Shown here: one piece after another, positions 1 to 11,081 of the stretch | Layout: each line of letters starts with the position of its first letter | Numbering within the stretch: the first letter of the stretch is position 1 | Assembly (NCBI GenBank): GCA_034509735.1 | Contig: JACGWO010000005.1 | Location: 13,567,264-13,631,263 of the forward strand | Reading direction: 5' to 3' | Length of the DNA: 64,000 bases | DNA from: Sesamum alatum | Taxonomy: Eukaryota > Streptophyta > Magnoliopsida > Lamiales > Pedaliaceae | Program-made: the position numbers and the translations under genes | The notes under the pieces: generated by a model | Database searches by the model: none | The model's input: only the letters and a program-made list of their open reading frames with translations | Told to the model about the DNA's origin: nothing

Positions 1-74
1 CAGATGCTGCTTCCCAAGTTGGTTAAGCCCTTAGCTGCCGCATGTGTCTGTTGTGCTTACCGATTACCTTAATG
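1..74. other. Unassigned leader, perhaps CACTA exon remnant
   Basis: No open frame is convincing here. About 27 bases near position 20-43 (core CCCTTAGCTGCCGCA) recur almost exactly at 555-577 in the proline/alanine-rich exon of the transposase pseudogene. This may therefore be the left half of the same exon, cut from it by the LTR fragment that follows. The assignment is inference from one short repeat. Confidence 0.3.
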
Positions 75-539
75 AGATGTTTTAACGCCACAACAGATGC
101 CGACAGACCAATTGGACAACTCATACAGTTGGGTTGCGCATTGGATGGCGGCTACGAAACCAACTAATGAGGGTTGGGTCTGAAACGTTCCAAGTCGAGG
201 ACCTCGGGACTAGGCATCGAGAGCGCTATGGAGACTTGCACTAAGAGTCGTATTCATTGGATGAGTGTCGTGTTTTATGTGCGACAGGTGTGGGATGCCT
301 ATACGATCTTAATGGGTTGGTCGACTGGGGTCGAGCCGACTGAACTGACTCGTGGGGATCATCGTATTAAAGCCTTGGAGGCTTGGTTGATATGATTGGA
401 GTTCCCCAGTTTAGACAGTATGGGAGTAGTCCTCTGACAAGAGATGATCATTCTATAAGATGGTCATTATAAGCCTTGTCCAGTGCAGTCAGAATGTGTA
501 GCGAGGATGGTGGGTTTCAAGAAGAGGATCCGCATTCCG
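75..539 (+). mobile_element. Family A LTR fragment, truncated both ends
   Basis: The stretch aligns with the middle of the 2.1 kb family A LTRs found at 5526-7727, 14957-17063 and 29516-31743. Shared landmarks are the GTTGGGTCTGAAACGTTCC block near 175, the GGTCGACTGGGGTCGAGCC block near 320 and the AAGCCTTGTCCAGTGCAGTC block near 472. It lacks both LTR ends and has more mismatches than the other copies, so it is an old fragment. The 73-codon open frame inside it is an accident. It sits inside DNA that belongs to the CACTA transposase pseudogene. Confidence 0.75.
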
Positions 540-540
540 A

Positions 541-1849
541 CCACCCCCACCACCACAGTCGGCTGAGCCCTTAGCTGCCGCACCGGCAATAAAGCTAGAC
601 TCAGTCTCGTCTACTCTGCTACCAGCCACACAGGAGGCCGGACCGTCTACTACCGCACCGGCAGTAGATCCAGCCCGTCCATGGGCTGCACCACCCCTAC
701 CATCCACGTGCCGACATATCACCCTTACCGACGGCAGGTACCATTTTTTTTTTAAAGTTTTGTTATATATTTGTTTTTTTTTTTCATAAGCACTAATTAA
801 GATGTAATTTCAGGGCTGAGCGCAAGATACAGAAGCGCATCAACGCGGTGGTGCGAGGACATTACCCCACCCTTGGGGATGTTTGTGCCAGGTGCCTCCA
901 GAGCACCAGCATTTCTGTTCGAGAGTTTGAAGGTACTTTATTTTGATGTCTATTTAATGGTATAAATCTAAATTTCTTTGTGACATAATTTTGACAATTT
1001 CTTTCTTTTGCAGATGACGTACTGGTTGGATTGTGATGATGAGTCTATGTTCCGCGTATTCCACATGTTTGCGAAGAAGTTCATCCGCAAGCGCTTCCTA
1101 TCGCCAGATAGTCTCTGGCGAAGCCGGTGTGGTTGGCGAATGAGGTATGGCGGTAGCTCCAGCTGTACTGGAACAACGAGGAGTTTAAGAACGAGTCTGC
1201 TAAGAACAAGGCCAACCGGTCGGCCAACCCTGCGGCATCATCTACTCTCTACCGCAGGGGTTCTTCCTTAGTTGGCATGGACAAAAGATGGTAAGTAATT
1301 TAATTTTTTTTAAAGTATTTATCAATATTAAATAAAAACTTGCCTAACTGTTCCTTTCTTGTACAGGAGGCATAGCTCGGTTGGCCAGTCAAGTAGATGG
1401 AGTTATTCTCTAGATTTACAAGAAGAAGGCCGATGGTGGTTGGAGCGGGCTGAGGGTAGCCGATAAGTACTTAAACTTTAAAAATTATTTCCTTCAATTT
1501 TTGGCAAGAATAATAGTGTTTTGCCTTTTTTTTGCAGGAGACGTTCCAAAAGCTGCTGGAGGATCACCAGCCTCAGGCCACGTCTGATCTAAGCAAGAAC
1601 AAGGACCGTGTATTCGGCCTTGGTTCTGAGGCCCACGACCTTAGCCAAACCTATACATTGCCATGGCCACCGCCACCGTCGGACATGGAGAATCGGATGC
1701 TCCGGCTCGAGATGATGATGGTCGACATGATGACCATGATGAAGTCCATGCAGACCAACAACTTCGTTACCGGCCCGTCACAGCCTCCGACAGACCCCCG
1801 TGCTCCAGATGATGCCGACATGGACGATGATGAGGGGGATGAGGTGTAG
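541..1849 (+). pseudogene. Plant Transposase_24 (Ptta/En/Spm) pseudogene, five exons
   Basis: Reads as the C-terminal part of the plant transposase family often annotated Ptta/En/Spm (Transposase_24), usually found in CACTA elements. Exons by splice sites: 541-737 (Pro/Ala-rich), 814-932 (ERKIQKRINAVVRGHYPTLG), 1014-1290 (contains ESAKNKANRSANPAASSTLY), 1367-1466 (IYKKKADGGWSGLRVADK) and 1538-1849 (ETFQKLLEDHQ to an acidic tail, stop TAG). Each intron starts GT and ends AG and is 71-81 bp. The family hallmark NRSANPAASS...YKKKADGGWSG is clear. Exon 3 has frameshifts and a TAG within VWR-LQLYW; exon 4 has a TAG just before IYKKK. The gene is therefore dead although its exon structure is intact. 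The 5' part is missing, displaced by an LTR fragment or outside the window. Confidence 0.75.
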
Positions 1850-2779
1850 ATCTAGGATATTCTTTTTATAATATTTGTAATTAAGTTGGATAATATTTTA
1901 ATTTATATATTTTTTTCATAATTATGCATATTTTTGTATTCCATAACATCATTCAATAATTATTTTAACCAAACTAAAAAAATAATTAATAATATTATTT
2001 TATTTAAATAAATGTAATTATTAATATACAATTAAAAAAATTTAATTAATAAATTATATAGGAACGATCTTTTGTGCAGTTATGGAATGCTAAAATATCA
2101 TCTGAACTGTTCCAATCATGGACCCAAAAACAAGACTATCGTTCCTAAAACCGTTCATCAACACCATTCCAAATAAGTGACGAACCGTGCCTAATTTTAG
2201 CCCAAAGTTCATGACTATATATTACCGTTGTTGCTCCAAAGATAGGTCCTAAACCCGTGCCAACATTGTATTCCAAATTAAGATTAGCACCATTCCTACG
2301 TTCATTACAATGTTAGGTTCAATTAGAGTTCCATATTACCGTTCCAATATCTATCACCCAGATAAAATATAACCATTCCAATATGTATTCCAGAATCAGT
2401 GGAAAAATACATCTTCCATACATTAACTTTGATGCAAATAGAGTTACAATTACCGTTCTAAAATATGTCAATAACATAACATGTGACTATTCAAAATATT
2501 AACTGAGTGTTCCAAATACACAAATTACATTTCATAGAGACAAACATAATCAGGAACAGTTTTTAACTTGTGCGTCAAAAACAGTTCAAAATAGGAACGG
2601 TCACTGAGTAACCATTCCTAAATATTAGGAACATCGTCAATTACGACAGACAGTGTACCGTTCTCTTACCATTCCAAATGCCCGTCCAAGTTCATCCAGT
2701 GAGCTTTTGCCCATTCCAAAGTAAAAAAAAATAAAATTTGTTCCTAAGCCCATTTCAATTCCCGCATTTTTTTGTAGTA
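1850..2779 (+). mobile_element. 3' subterminal region and end of a CACTA transposon
   Basis: No coding frame. From about 2060 to 2760 the motif ACCGTTCC / ACCATTCC and its complement GGAACGGT recur at least a dozen times in both orientations. This is the pattern of transposase-binding subterminal repeats in En/Spm-like (CACTA) elements. The stretch ends TTTTTTTGTAGTA at about 2779, which resembles the complement of a CACTACAAAAAAA terminal inverted repeat with the last base altered. Immediately after it the sequence is that of an LTR (element C). It lies directly behind the transposase pseudogene, which fits one decayed element. The 5' terminus is not in the window. Confidence 0.65.
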
Positions 2780-3237
2780 GTTACCTCTATATTTTGGTAT
2801 AATAACTCGCAGCGGAGTTAATCAGCGAATCTTAGACCTTTATGGCTTGCCTACAAGCTTCCTACGATCTCGTAGATATGCAAGCACATCATTTTTCTAG
2901 CCTTTTCACAGGCACTCTATTCTCGATCCAAGTGGATTGGTACCAGAGCTATCCACATAATTTACACGCTTTAAACCCTTAGAGATTTTGGTGATTCTCC
3001 AAGAGAGAATAGAGAGAGTATTTGGGAGAGGTTTTGAGAGAATATACATAGAATGAATGTATACTCTTGGATCCATAGTAGCACCCTATTTATTAGTATG
3101 CACAAGAGGAGTCCTGATCCTAGATGAACTTGGGAGATCTTGAAATCTATCTCAGGTATTCGTATACCCAAGAGTAGTTTTCATCTCAATACTAAGTTTA
3201 GAAGACTACAAACTCTATAAATATGGACGTATATCCA
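2780..3237 (-). repeat. 3' LTR of element C, truncated
   Basis: Aligns over its whole length with 22653-23089, for example TTTGGTGATTCTCCAAGAGAGAATAG-type blocks near 2988 and 22862 and GAGGAGTCCTGATCC near 3106 and 22960. On the minus strand it starts TGGATATAC at 3237. The 62 bp that open the other copy (from TGTTGGAAATG at 22591) are absent, because the CACTA end abuts it at 2779. Confidence 0.85.
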
Positions 3238-3252
3238 ATATCTCCCACTCAT
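3238..3252 (-). other. Polypurine tract of element C
   Basis: On the minus strand the sequence next to the LTR reads GAGTGGGAGATAT, a purine-rich plus-strand primer site as in other plant copia elements. It fixes the orientation of the element and the LTR boundary at 3237. Confidence 0.7.
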
Positions 3253-4238
3253 ACATATTTGGCATAGTCTCTCCAATACAATTATCATCTCTTATCCCCT
3301 CTTTCATACAGGGAATAACCCGTGCGACCAAGCGACAAAAAGAAATTTGAGGAGAGTTATATTAAGTCATCATCAAAACTAACAAAACTCTTCAACTGAA
3401 AAACTCGTTATGTACCCCAAACCTTGTGGTCGCACTTGATCAAGAATCTCTAGGTCCCTTAATAAATAGGTGGAGCATGCTTGACCCTCTTAGATATGCT
3501 TCTACGTTGAAGATTAGTCAGACATTGTTCAACTTAGTCGCCCGGGCTATGAAAAATCAAACGTAAGTGCATCACCAACTTAAGTCTTCCTCAGCCTCTC
3601 ACATCAATTAGTTTGGCTTGACAGCTTTCCAAAACGTGCCTCGACAGATTGTATGCCATGGTCTAGACTCCTAAAGGGTACAAGAGATTGTATGGGCTCA
3701 CATAATGACGAAGCAAGGACCCATTCAGTCATTGCCATAGTAGGTCGTCTTAAAGCACATGTAGTATGAATATATGCTATGATTGAGCTCCCACTCAACA
3801 TGGGCATGTCACTGCTCTTCACATCATATGAACCTAAGTCCAGTCGCTATCCAAGTGCCTTACTGGCGTACCACCAGACAGTCAACCTCTTAATATCTTC
3901 TAGCGGTTCAAAACGTTCAATCATAAACAGGATTTTATGAAGTTTGGACATACTGCATAATCGATCACACATATCCTAGCTCTTGAGCTAAGCCGACTTT
4001 GATTAAAAATTAATGTCCATCACTTCTGAAGTGTGAAGGTGATCATTCACATGACTCACTTTTGCATGGTGATCCTTTTAAACCTCATCTTGCTCGCCAT
4101 TACAACGCCAAGGTGATTACCTGTGTGAGTGGGTCAATCTAAGCCTGGTGATTTTCACAATATAGAATAGACACAATACTCTAACAAAAATAGAATCACA
4201 TATTCTTATTATAACAAATTATTTTTACAGGCTCAAAA
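3253..4238 (-). other. 3' untranslated region of element C
   Basis: About 1 kb between the RNase H end and the polypurine tract without recognisable protein similarity. A 72-codon minus-strand frame at 3604-3822 has no family I know. The stretch is treated as the element's 3' non-coding region. Confidence 0.5.
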
Positions 4239-4735
4239 CTGAAGTCCTATGCAGTCCCATACTGCTCACATGCCTTTGAAATGCGTCTCAACACAAAGGA
4301 TTAGTAAAAGGATCTACAATCATAGGATTAGTAGGAATATGTCTGAGAACTACTTGGCCTTGCATAATACTATCACGAATAAAGTCATATCAGTCATCTA
4401 TATGCTTGGTCCTCCCGTGATACTTGGGGTCTTTCGTATACGCTATAGTTGTTGTGTTATCACAATACATCACAACAACATCATCAACATACGTCGAAAT
4501 GTGCAGACTTTTGAGGAATCTCCTCAACCAAATAGCCTCTTGGACTGTTGCTGTACAAGTGACATATTTTGCTTCCATGGTGGATAGAGAGATGCAAGGT
4601 TGTTTCTTCCTGCACCAGGTGATAACAGCACCTCCTAACAAGAATGCATATCCCGATGTGGATTTTCGTTCATCTCTATCCGTCAATAGATTAACATCAC
4701 TTTATCAAAGCAGCTTTAAACTTCCCCCAAGGTAA
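4239..4735 (-). pseudogene. Copia RNase H of element C, C-terminal part
   Basis: Minus-strand reading gives LLTDRDERKSTSGYAFLLGG, then CRKKQPCISLSTMEAKYV, QEAIWLRRFLKSLHIS, MYCDNTTTIAYTKDPKYHG and RTKHIDD. This is the RNase H signature of copia polyproteins. Homology continues past a stop at 4390 (FIRDSIMQGQVVLRHIPTN, then DPFTNPL) to about 4239, with another stop before the end. The N-terminal side is cut at 4735 by element A1; the rest of pol resumes at 18084. Confidence 0.85.
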
Positions 4736-5525
4736 TGTTAGAATAGGTGACCAGAAAGCTAATAGGTTTGGCGTTTTTGTAACCTATTTGACAACTTGAT
4801 GTAATGTAATATTATGTAATAGATAAAATGAATATTCGTTACCTTTGGTGTTCTCTTGTTGCGCTCCTTTTCCATATGCTAAAATGATATTTTACATATA
4901 TCGCAACAAAGCCCACAGACCACGATTAACAACTCATGTAGTTGGGCCACGCATTGGATGGTGGTCATGAAATCAACTGATTAAGAGTTGGGTCTGAAAT
5001 GTTCCAAGTTGAGGACCTCGAGACAGGGCATCGAGAGTCCTATATAGACTTTCATCAAGAGTCACGTTCATTAGATGAGTGCCGTGTTTCATCGTTAACA
5101 AGCGTGGGACGCCTACACGATCTTGATGGGTTGGTCGATTGGGGTCGAGCCGACTGGACTAACTCACGGGGATTATCATATGGAAGCCTTGGAGGCTTGG
5201 TCGGTATAATTGGATTTTCCCAGTTCCGATAGTACGGGAGTAGTCCTCAAACTTGAGGAACCATGGCAATCACGTGCTTAGGACGGTTGTCTCTTGAATC
5301 TAGCGAGAGGTGATCATTCTGTAAGCTGATCATTATAAGCCTTGTCCAGTGCAGTCAGATGTGTAGCGAGAACGGTGGATTCCAAGAAGAGGATCCATCC
5401 CTTGTCAGTATGTGACAAAGGTATCTCTTATACACTCGGAGACGCATTCATGCTGCTTAAAATTGTCGCCACAGGGGTTGGTCGAACAGGAAATGGTTTC
5501 CTGTGTCGATGCAATGAGGCATGTG
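4736..5525 (+). repeat. 5' LTR of A1, first 790 bp
   Basis: Begins with the family A terminus TGTTAGAATAGGTGACC and runs collinear with other A LTRs up to GAGGCATGTG. There the minus-strand LTR of A2 (complement of ...GCTTGTCCTTCA) starts at 5526. The remaining 1.3 kb of this LTR is not found downstream and was lost with the left end of A2. Confidence 0.85.
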
Positions 5526-7727
5526 TGAAGGACAAGCGGATCCGCCCGGGAGCGCGAGCGGAAGCGAGAAAAGTGCATAAATTAAATCAAATCTCATTTA
5601 AAATACGAATCCCAAGGGGTGTACCCTTGGGTGCTCAACCGGGCGTTCGATGTAGGATGTGTAAATATTAGAAACATATATCTAAACACATAGGGCATAG
5701 ATGTATATTAAATCAATCAAAGCGTAATAAACCGTTACCTTTGATTATTTAGCGTATGCTCCCGGCTACTTGCGTTGTTCCTTCTCCGGAATGCTCACGA
5801 AATCCAAACGTATGGATTCTCCAAAGGTGATCCACACCACACCGGAAGAAACACACGTTCTTCTTGCTAGAAAAGAACGGGTTTAAGAAGGAATCAGTTT
5901 AAGAGAAGAACACTATGAATTAGTGCTCTCTTAAACTTACTTTGTTCTTCTTCTTGATTCAATATCAAGTGAAGAATACAAGTGCAAGAGAGGGCGAGAG
6001 GCCGAGAGTTTGAGAGAGAGGAGAGGATTTTTTTTGTCTTCTCTTTTTCCTAGAAAAAGATGAATAATGAATCACACATGCTTGGTGTTGTATATTCTAA
6101 TATATATACATAATTAATGGGATTATTGGAATATGTCTAGGTTCATCCAAGGATGTCTAGATTCATTCCAATCAATCACCATCAATTTTTCAATCAAGCT
6201 TACCAAAATTTATGGTATGATCAAATCATACCAAAAGGGAAGAGCTTGATTGGAGTTGATTTGTCTCTTTCCAAAAGAGATAAGTCAACATACCACCTAG
6301 CATGAAACATGGCTGATTTTGCTTCCTCCAAGGGAGCATGTCGGCCATGTTTAAAATAACGGAAGAAGTCCAACTTCTTCCTATTCCAAAATAGGAATTA
6401 TTTCTTCTCTCGTGTATAATTTAACGGACCGGGTCTTATCGTAATCCAATTACGAGGAATCCAACATTAAATCCAATTTAATGTCCATTTAAATTATTCC
6501 CGTTGATCTTTTAATCCAATTAAAAGATCCAACGTCTCAACTTTCCATATTTAATCGAAAATCCAATTTACCGATTAAATGAAAGCCCGATACAATATCG
6601 GCCCGTCCATCCAATGGACTTTCCCTTAAGTAATCCAATTACTTATTTTTATCCTTCGAGATTGACTCCAAGTCAATCTCTCAACCTCCTCGGTGATTTG
6701 TGTGTGACTCTTTAGGTTCACCCTCAGCTAGACTTGGGCCCGTGTCCCACAAGGGTCCGTTACCATGGGTGGCCGTCTAGCAACGGTCCATGGCACTAAA
6801 GACTAGGTGAATTGGCGTGAACATTTAGGTGCCGATTCCGTACAGGTACGATCCTTCCGTCTACCGTCTCCCGGCCTTAGTCTAGGGTATGGAATTGGGC
6901 GTCGGTTCCCATCCTTGACTAGGCATCTATGCTTAATACTCGAGACCACGTATGCTTCATTGCGTCGACACAGGAAACCATTCCCTGTTCGACCAACCAC
7001 TGTGGCCACAGCTTTAAACAGCATGAACGTGTCTCCGAGTGCATAGGAGATACCTCTGTCACATACTGACAGGGGACGGATCCTGTTCTTGGAATCCACC
7101 GTCCTCGCTACACATTCCGACTGCACTGGACAAGGCTTATGATAATCATCTTACAGAATGATTACCTCTCGCCAGATCCAAGATACAGTCGTCCTGTGCA
7201 CACGACTGCAATGATTTCTCAAGTATGAGGATTACTCCCATAGTATCGGAACCGGGGAAAACCAATCATACCGACCAAGCCTCCAAGGCTTCCATATGAT
7301 GATCCCCGCGAGTCAGTCTAGTCGACCAACCCATCAAGATCATGTAGGCGTCCCACGCCTGTCGCCGATGAAACACGACACTCATCTAATGAACACGACT
7401 CTTGACGCAAGTCTCAATAGGACTCTCGATGCCCTGTCTCGAGGTCCTCGACTTGGACGTTTCAGACCCAACTCTTAATCAGTTGGTTTCATGACCACCA
7501 TCCAATGCGTGGCCCAACTGCACGAGTTGTTATCCATGGTCTGTGGGCTTTGTTACGATATAAGTTAAACACCGTTTTAACAAATGTAAGATGAGCGCAA
7601 CAAAGAAGGTACCATTGGTGACGAACACTCATCTTATTCATCACATAATAATATTACATTTACATCAAGTTGTTAGATAGGTTACGAATCGCCAAACCTA
7701 TTGGCTATCTGGTCACCTATTCTAACA
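5526..7727 (-). repeat. 3' LTR of A2, full length (2202 bp)
   Basis: Runs from TGAAGGACAAGCGG (complement of the LTR end) to CCTATTCTAACA (complement of the LTR start). It is followed directly by a polypurine tract complement, which makes it the 3' LTR of a minus-strand element. The expected left target duplication would be ATGTG (5521-5525); its partner was lost. A hairpin at 5611-5631 (stem CCCAAGGG/CCCTTGGG) and a second at about 5898-5937 are shared with other A LTRs. Confidence 0.9.
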
Positions 7728-7742
7728 ATCTCCCACTTGACC
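7728..7742 (-). other. Polypurine tract of A2
   Basis: Plus strand reads ATCTCCCACTTGACC directly after the LTR end; the complement GGTCAAGTGGGAGAT is the purine-rich primer site. The same sequence adjoins the LTRs at 31744, 39585, 52152, 60478 and 62732, so it is conserved between families A and B. Confidence 0.85.
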
Positions 7743-10700
7743 TAAAGCCAATCACCCGTTGACCTCAAATCTCTTATTCAGATGGTGAGTGTGGGCCACT
7801 TGTGACCTGGGCTTAGCAAGTGGATCTGCTATGTTTTCTGCGGAGCTGACTCAGTCCAACCGAACGTCACTCGTGCTATCCATCTTTCTAAGCAGATGGT
7901 AGCGTCTAAGAATATGCTTGAATCGTGATGAGATCTCGGTTCCTTTGCTAGCGCTATCGCCCCGTTGTTATCATAAAAGATAATTACAGGCTTAGCAATG
8001 CTAGGTACTACATCCAACCCTTGGATGTAGCTCATCAACCAAACCACTCCTTAGCAGCTTCCAAAGCCGCTATGTATTCAAAACTCTTTGGTGGAGTCCG
8101 TCGTGGTAGCCTACTTGGAACCCTTACAAGTAACCACGCCACCATTTAGTCTAAATACAAAACCATACTGAGACTTGGTATCATCGTCATCTGACTGGAA
8201 GCTAGCGTCGCTATAGCCTTCCAGTATCAACTCTCCACCGCCGTAGATCAAGAACATGTCCTTAGTCCTTTTCAGGTACTTTAGGATAGTCTTGACTGCA
8301 CTCCAGTGTGCCTCCCCGGCACACGACTGATATCGGCTAGTTACGCTCAAAGCGAAAGCCACATCAGGTCTAGTGCACTGAACAACATACTGTATGTTGC
8401 CTACGGTTGAAGTATAGGGGATGTCCAACATCCGTTTAAACTCGTCATCAGTCTTAGGAGACTGCTTCTTGGATAACTTAATTCCATGCCTCATAGGAAG
8501 GAATCCTCGTTTTGAGTTCTCCATCTTGAATCTCTTCAAGACTTTCTCATTGTACGAGGACTGGGCCATTCCTAACATCCTTCTAGATCTATCCCTGTAG
8601 ATCTTGATGCCAAGGATGTAGGATGCCTTGCCCATATCCTTCATGGAGAATTGCGTTGACAACCAAGCTTTAGTGGTACCCAACATCTTAGCATCATTCC
8701 CAATGAGTAAGATGTCATCCACGTAAAGCACCAAAAACGCAACTGAGCTCCCACTGATCTTCTTGTATACACAAGGATCGGACTCATTCTTGATGAAATC
8801 ATATCCCCGTATGACTTCATCAAAATGTATGTTCCAGCTTCGGGAAGCTTGTTTGAGGCCATAGATGGACCTTTGGAGACGGCAGACCTTCTGCTCTTCT
8901 CCAACAGTTGTGAAACCTTCCGGCTGATCCATATAGATCTCTTCCTCTATGAAACCGTTGAGGAAGGCCGTTTTCACATCCATCTGCCATATTTCATAGT
9001 CATACCATGCTTCTATTGCAAGCAGTATCCGAATGGACTTGGCCATTGCTACGGGCGAGTAGGTTTCCTCAAAATCGACCCCGGGTCGTTGAGTGTAACC
9101 TTTCGCCACAAGCCTGACTTTGAAGGTTGTAACCTCCCCGTCAGTTTCAAGCTTACGTTTGTAGACCCATTTACACCCTACGGGTTTAACTCCTTTGGGT
9201 GGATTTACTAGGGTCCAAACCTTGTTTGTACCCATCGAGCCCATCTCGGATTTCATGGCCTCAAGCCACTTGTCCGAATCGATGTCCGACATCGCTTCTC
9301 CGTATGTCTTTGGATCATTATCCAACTGACCAGTCAGGCCCAGAAATCCATACCTATCAGGTGCATGGGATACTCTGGCCGACCTACGGAGGACTGGAAC
9401 AATATCAGTGGGAACTACTGGCTCAGATGTCACTGCCGCCTCTTGGGGTGCCTCACTTGATTCCTCAAGGAGCACCTCATCGCGTCAACTATCCGATGGA
9501 AAACCTTTTTCCAAGAACACTGTGTTTCGCGACACAAAAAACTTTTTGCTCGGAGGGATCATAGAAATAATACCCCGCAGTTTCTTTTAGATAGCCGATG
9601 AACCTGCATAAACTAGACCTCGAGTCCAGTTTATCTCCTACTAATCTCTTGACATATGCGGGGCAACCCCACACTTTCAAGTATTTGTAGGAGGCAAGCT
9701 TGCCATGCCATATCTCATATGGCGTCTGGGATACCTTTTTAGATGGCGCCAAGTTCAAAACTTTAGCCGCCGTCTCAAGAGCATATCCCCAGAAGGAAAG
9801 GGGGAGTTCGGTAAAACTCATCATGGATCGGACCATGTCCAACAAAGTCCGATTCCTCTTTTCAGACACACCATTAAGCTGCGGTGTTCCAGGAGGGGTC
9901 CACTGAGAGAGAATCCCATTCTCTTTTTAGATAATCAGTAAACTCACCACTCAAATACTCTCCACCTCGGTCCGACCGAAGGGCTTTGATCTTTCGACCG
10001 GTTTGATTCTCTACTTCAAGTCTGTATTCCTTAAACCTTCCAAAGGCTTCGGACTTGTACCTCATCAGGTAAACATAACCATACCGTGAGTGATCATCGG
10101 TAAAGGTTATGAAGTACGAGTACCCACCTCTAGCCTGAGTATTTAGTGGACCACAGACATCTGTATGGATCAAATCCAACAAATCACTGGCTAGCGTACT
10201 TTGTCCAACAAAGGGTTTCTTGGTCATCTTTCCCTTTAGACAGGATTCGCAGGTCGGTAGGTTGTCCAAGTCATCTATTTCTAGACTCTTTGAGTCCACC
10301 AACCTTCTTACCCTATCTTTAGAGATATGACCTAACCTCGCATGCCATATCTGTGCGTTATTATGATCATCACGTTTTCGTTTGTGTTCTGCAGTCATAA
10401 TCCAATTAGACTGTTGAAGTATGTACAGACCGTTGACCAATGTACCAAGCAGATGAGAAATACCATCTTTGATAATGAAAAGACCGTTTTTATTGATGGT
10501 AAATTCATATCCCTCCTTATCAAGGACCGGGATGGAAACAATGTTTTTAATCATGCTAGGTACATAGAAACAGTCGTTAAGTACAATCCTAACATGACTA
10601 CTAATGGCAAACTCTAGTGATCCTACGGCCTCCGCAGCAACGGCCTTGCCATCGCCTAGCCTCAGGATCGTCTCATCCTTGGTTAGCCTTCTGCTTCTTT

Positions 10701-11018
10701 GCAGTGCCTGCAAATCATTGAAGATGTGAGCACCACACCCGGTATCCAATACCCATGAAGTAGAATTAGTAATCATATTTACTTCAACCACAAACATACA
10801 TGCATTGGAGAGGAGTTGTGGGCACTCCCTCTTCCAATGCCCTTTCCCTTGGCAATGCATGCAGACATCATTTGCCTTGGACTGCTGAGACCCATGGGCC
10901 TTTCCTTTCCCTTTGCTCGGTCCAACCGGAGCAACAGGGATGCCCAGAGCATGAGCAGGGGCCGCAACCGTCTTCCCTTTGTCCTTCTTCGTCTTCCAGC
11001 GTCCGGCCCTCTTGCCAT
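7743..11018 (-). pseudogene. A2 gag C-terminus and pol (protease, integrase, RT, RNase H), broken
   Basis: Copia polyprotein on the minus strand. Frame 11018-9874: zinc knuckle CMHCQGKGHWKREC, protease WVLDTGCGAH, pre-integrase IWHARLGHISKDR...CESCLKG and the first part of the integrase core (HTDVCGP, TFTDDHSRYG, SDRGGEY). A frameshift near 9870 leads to 9869-9489 (RNRTLLDMVRSMM...FWGYALETAAKVLN). A second shift leads to 9475-8111, which carries the RT (CKWVYKRKL, MDVKTAFLNG, YVDD at 8714-8725) and most of RNase H. A further break leads to RNase H 8047-7829. The N-terminal half of gag, the primer site and the 5' LTR are absent because the sequence turns into an inverted plus-strand copy at about 11018. 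Family: Tork/Angela-like copia. Dead from at least three frame breaks. Confidence 0.9.
8036..10707 (-). repeat. Left arm of 2.67 kb pol inverted repeat
   Basis: This segment of A2 pol is the reverse complement of 11082-13752, with collinear homology over the full length. In a 120-base sample next to the spacer I count two mismatches. The arms are separated by 374 bp (10708-11081). Confidence 0.85.
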
Positions 11019-11081
11019 TACGAGGCAACAACCCACAAGTCGGCGCCGGTGGTATTGATAGGAGAGGCTTCGACCTCCAAG
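11016..11081 (+). pseudogene. A1 gag remnant (YEATT...STSK)
   Basis: Plus-strand reading HYEATTHKSAPVVLIGEAST corresponds to YEATTKKSTPSVLFGGASTS in the gag of B3 (about 57002-57061). It is fused in frame at 11082 to ALQRNRRLIKDE, which belongs after the protease active site. About 310 bp including the zinc knuckle and the DTG aspartate are therefore missing from this copy. That missing piece is present in minus orientation just to the left, in A2. Confidence 0.7.

Noticed and set aside
174..395. 73-codon frame near the left edge
   Set aside because: Falls in a truncated family A LTR fragment.
4249..4735. Two plus-strand frames of 103 and 112 codons
   Set aside because: They are antisense to the clear RNase H of element C.
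5611..5631. LTR hairpin as a bacterial-type terminator
   Set aside because: No U tract follows, the context is a plant LTR, and its stem covaries between LTR families.
10342..10617. 91-codon frame repeated at 11172-11447 on the other strand
   Set aside because: Antisense of the protease/pre-integrase region; it appears twice only because of the inverted repeat.
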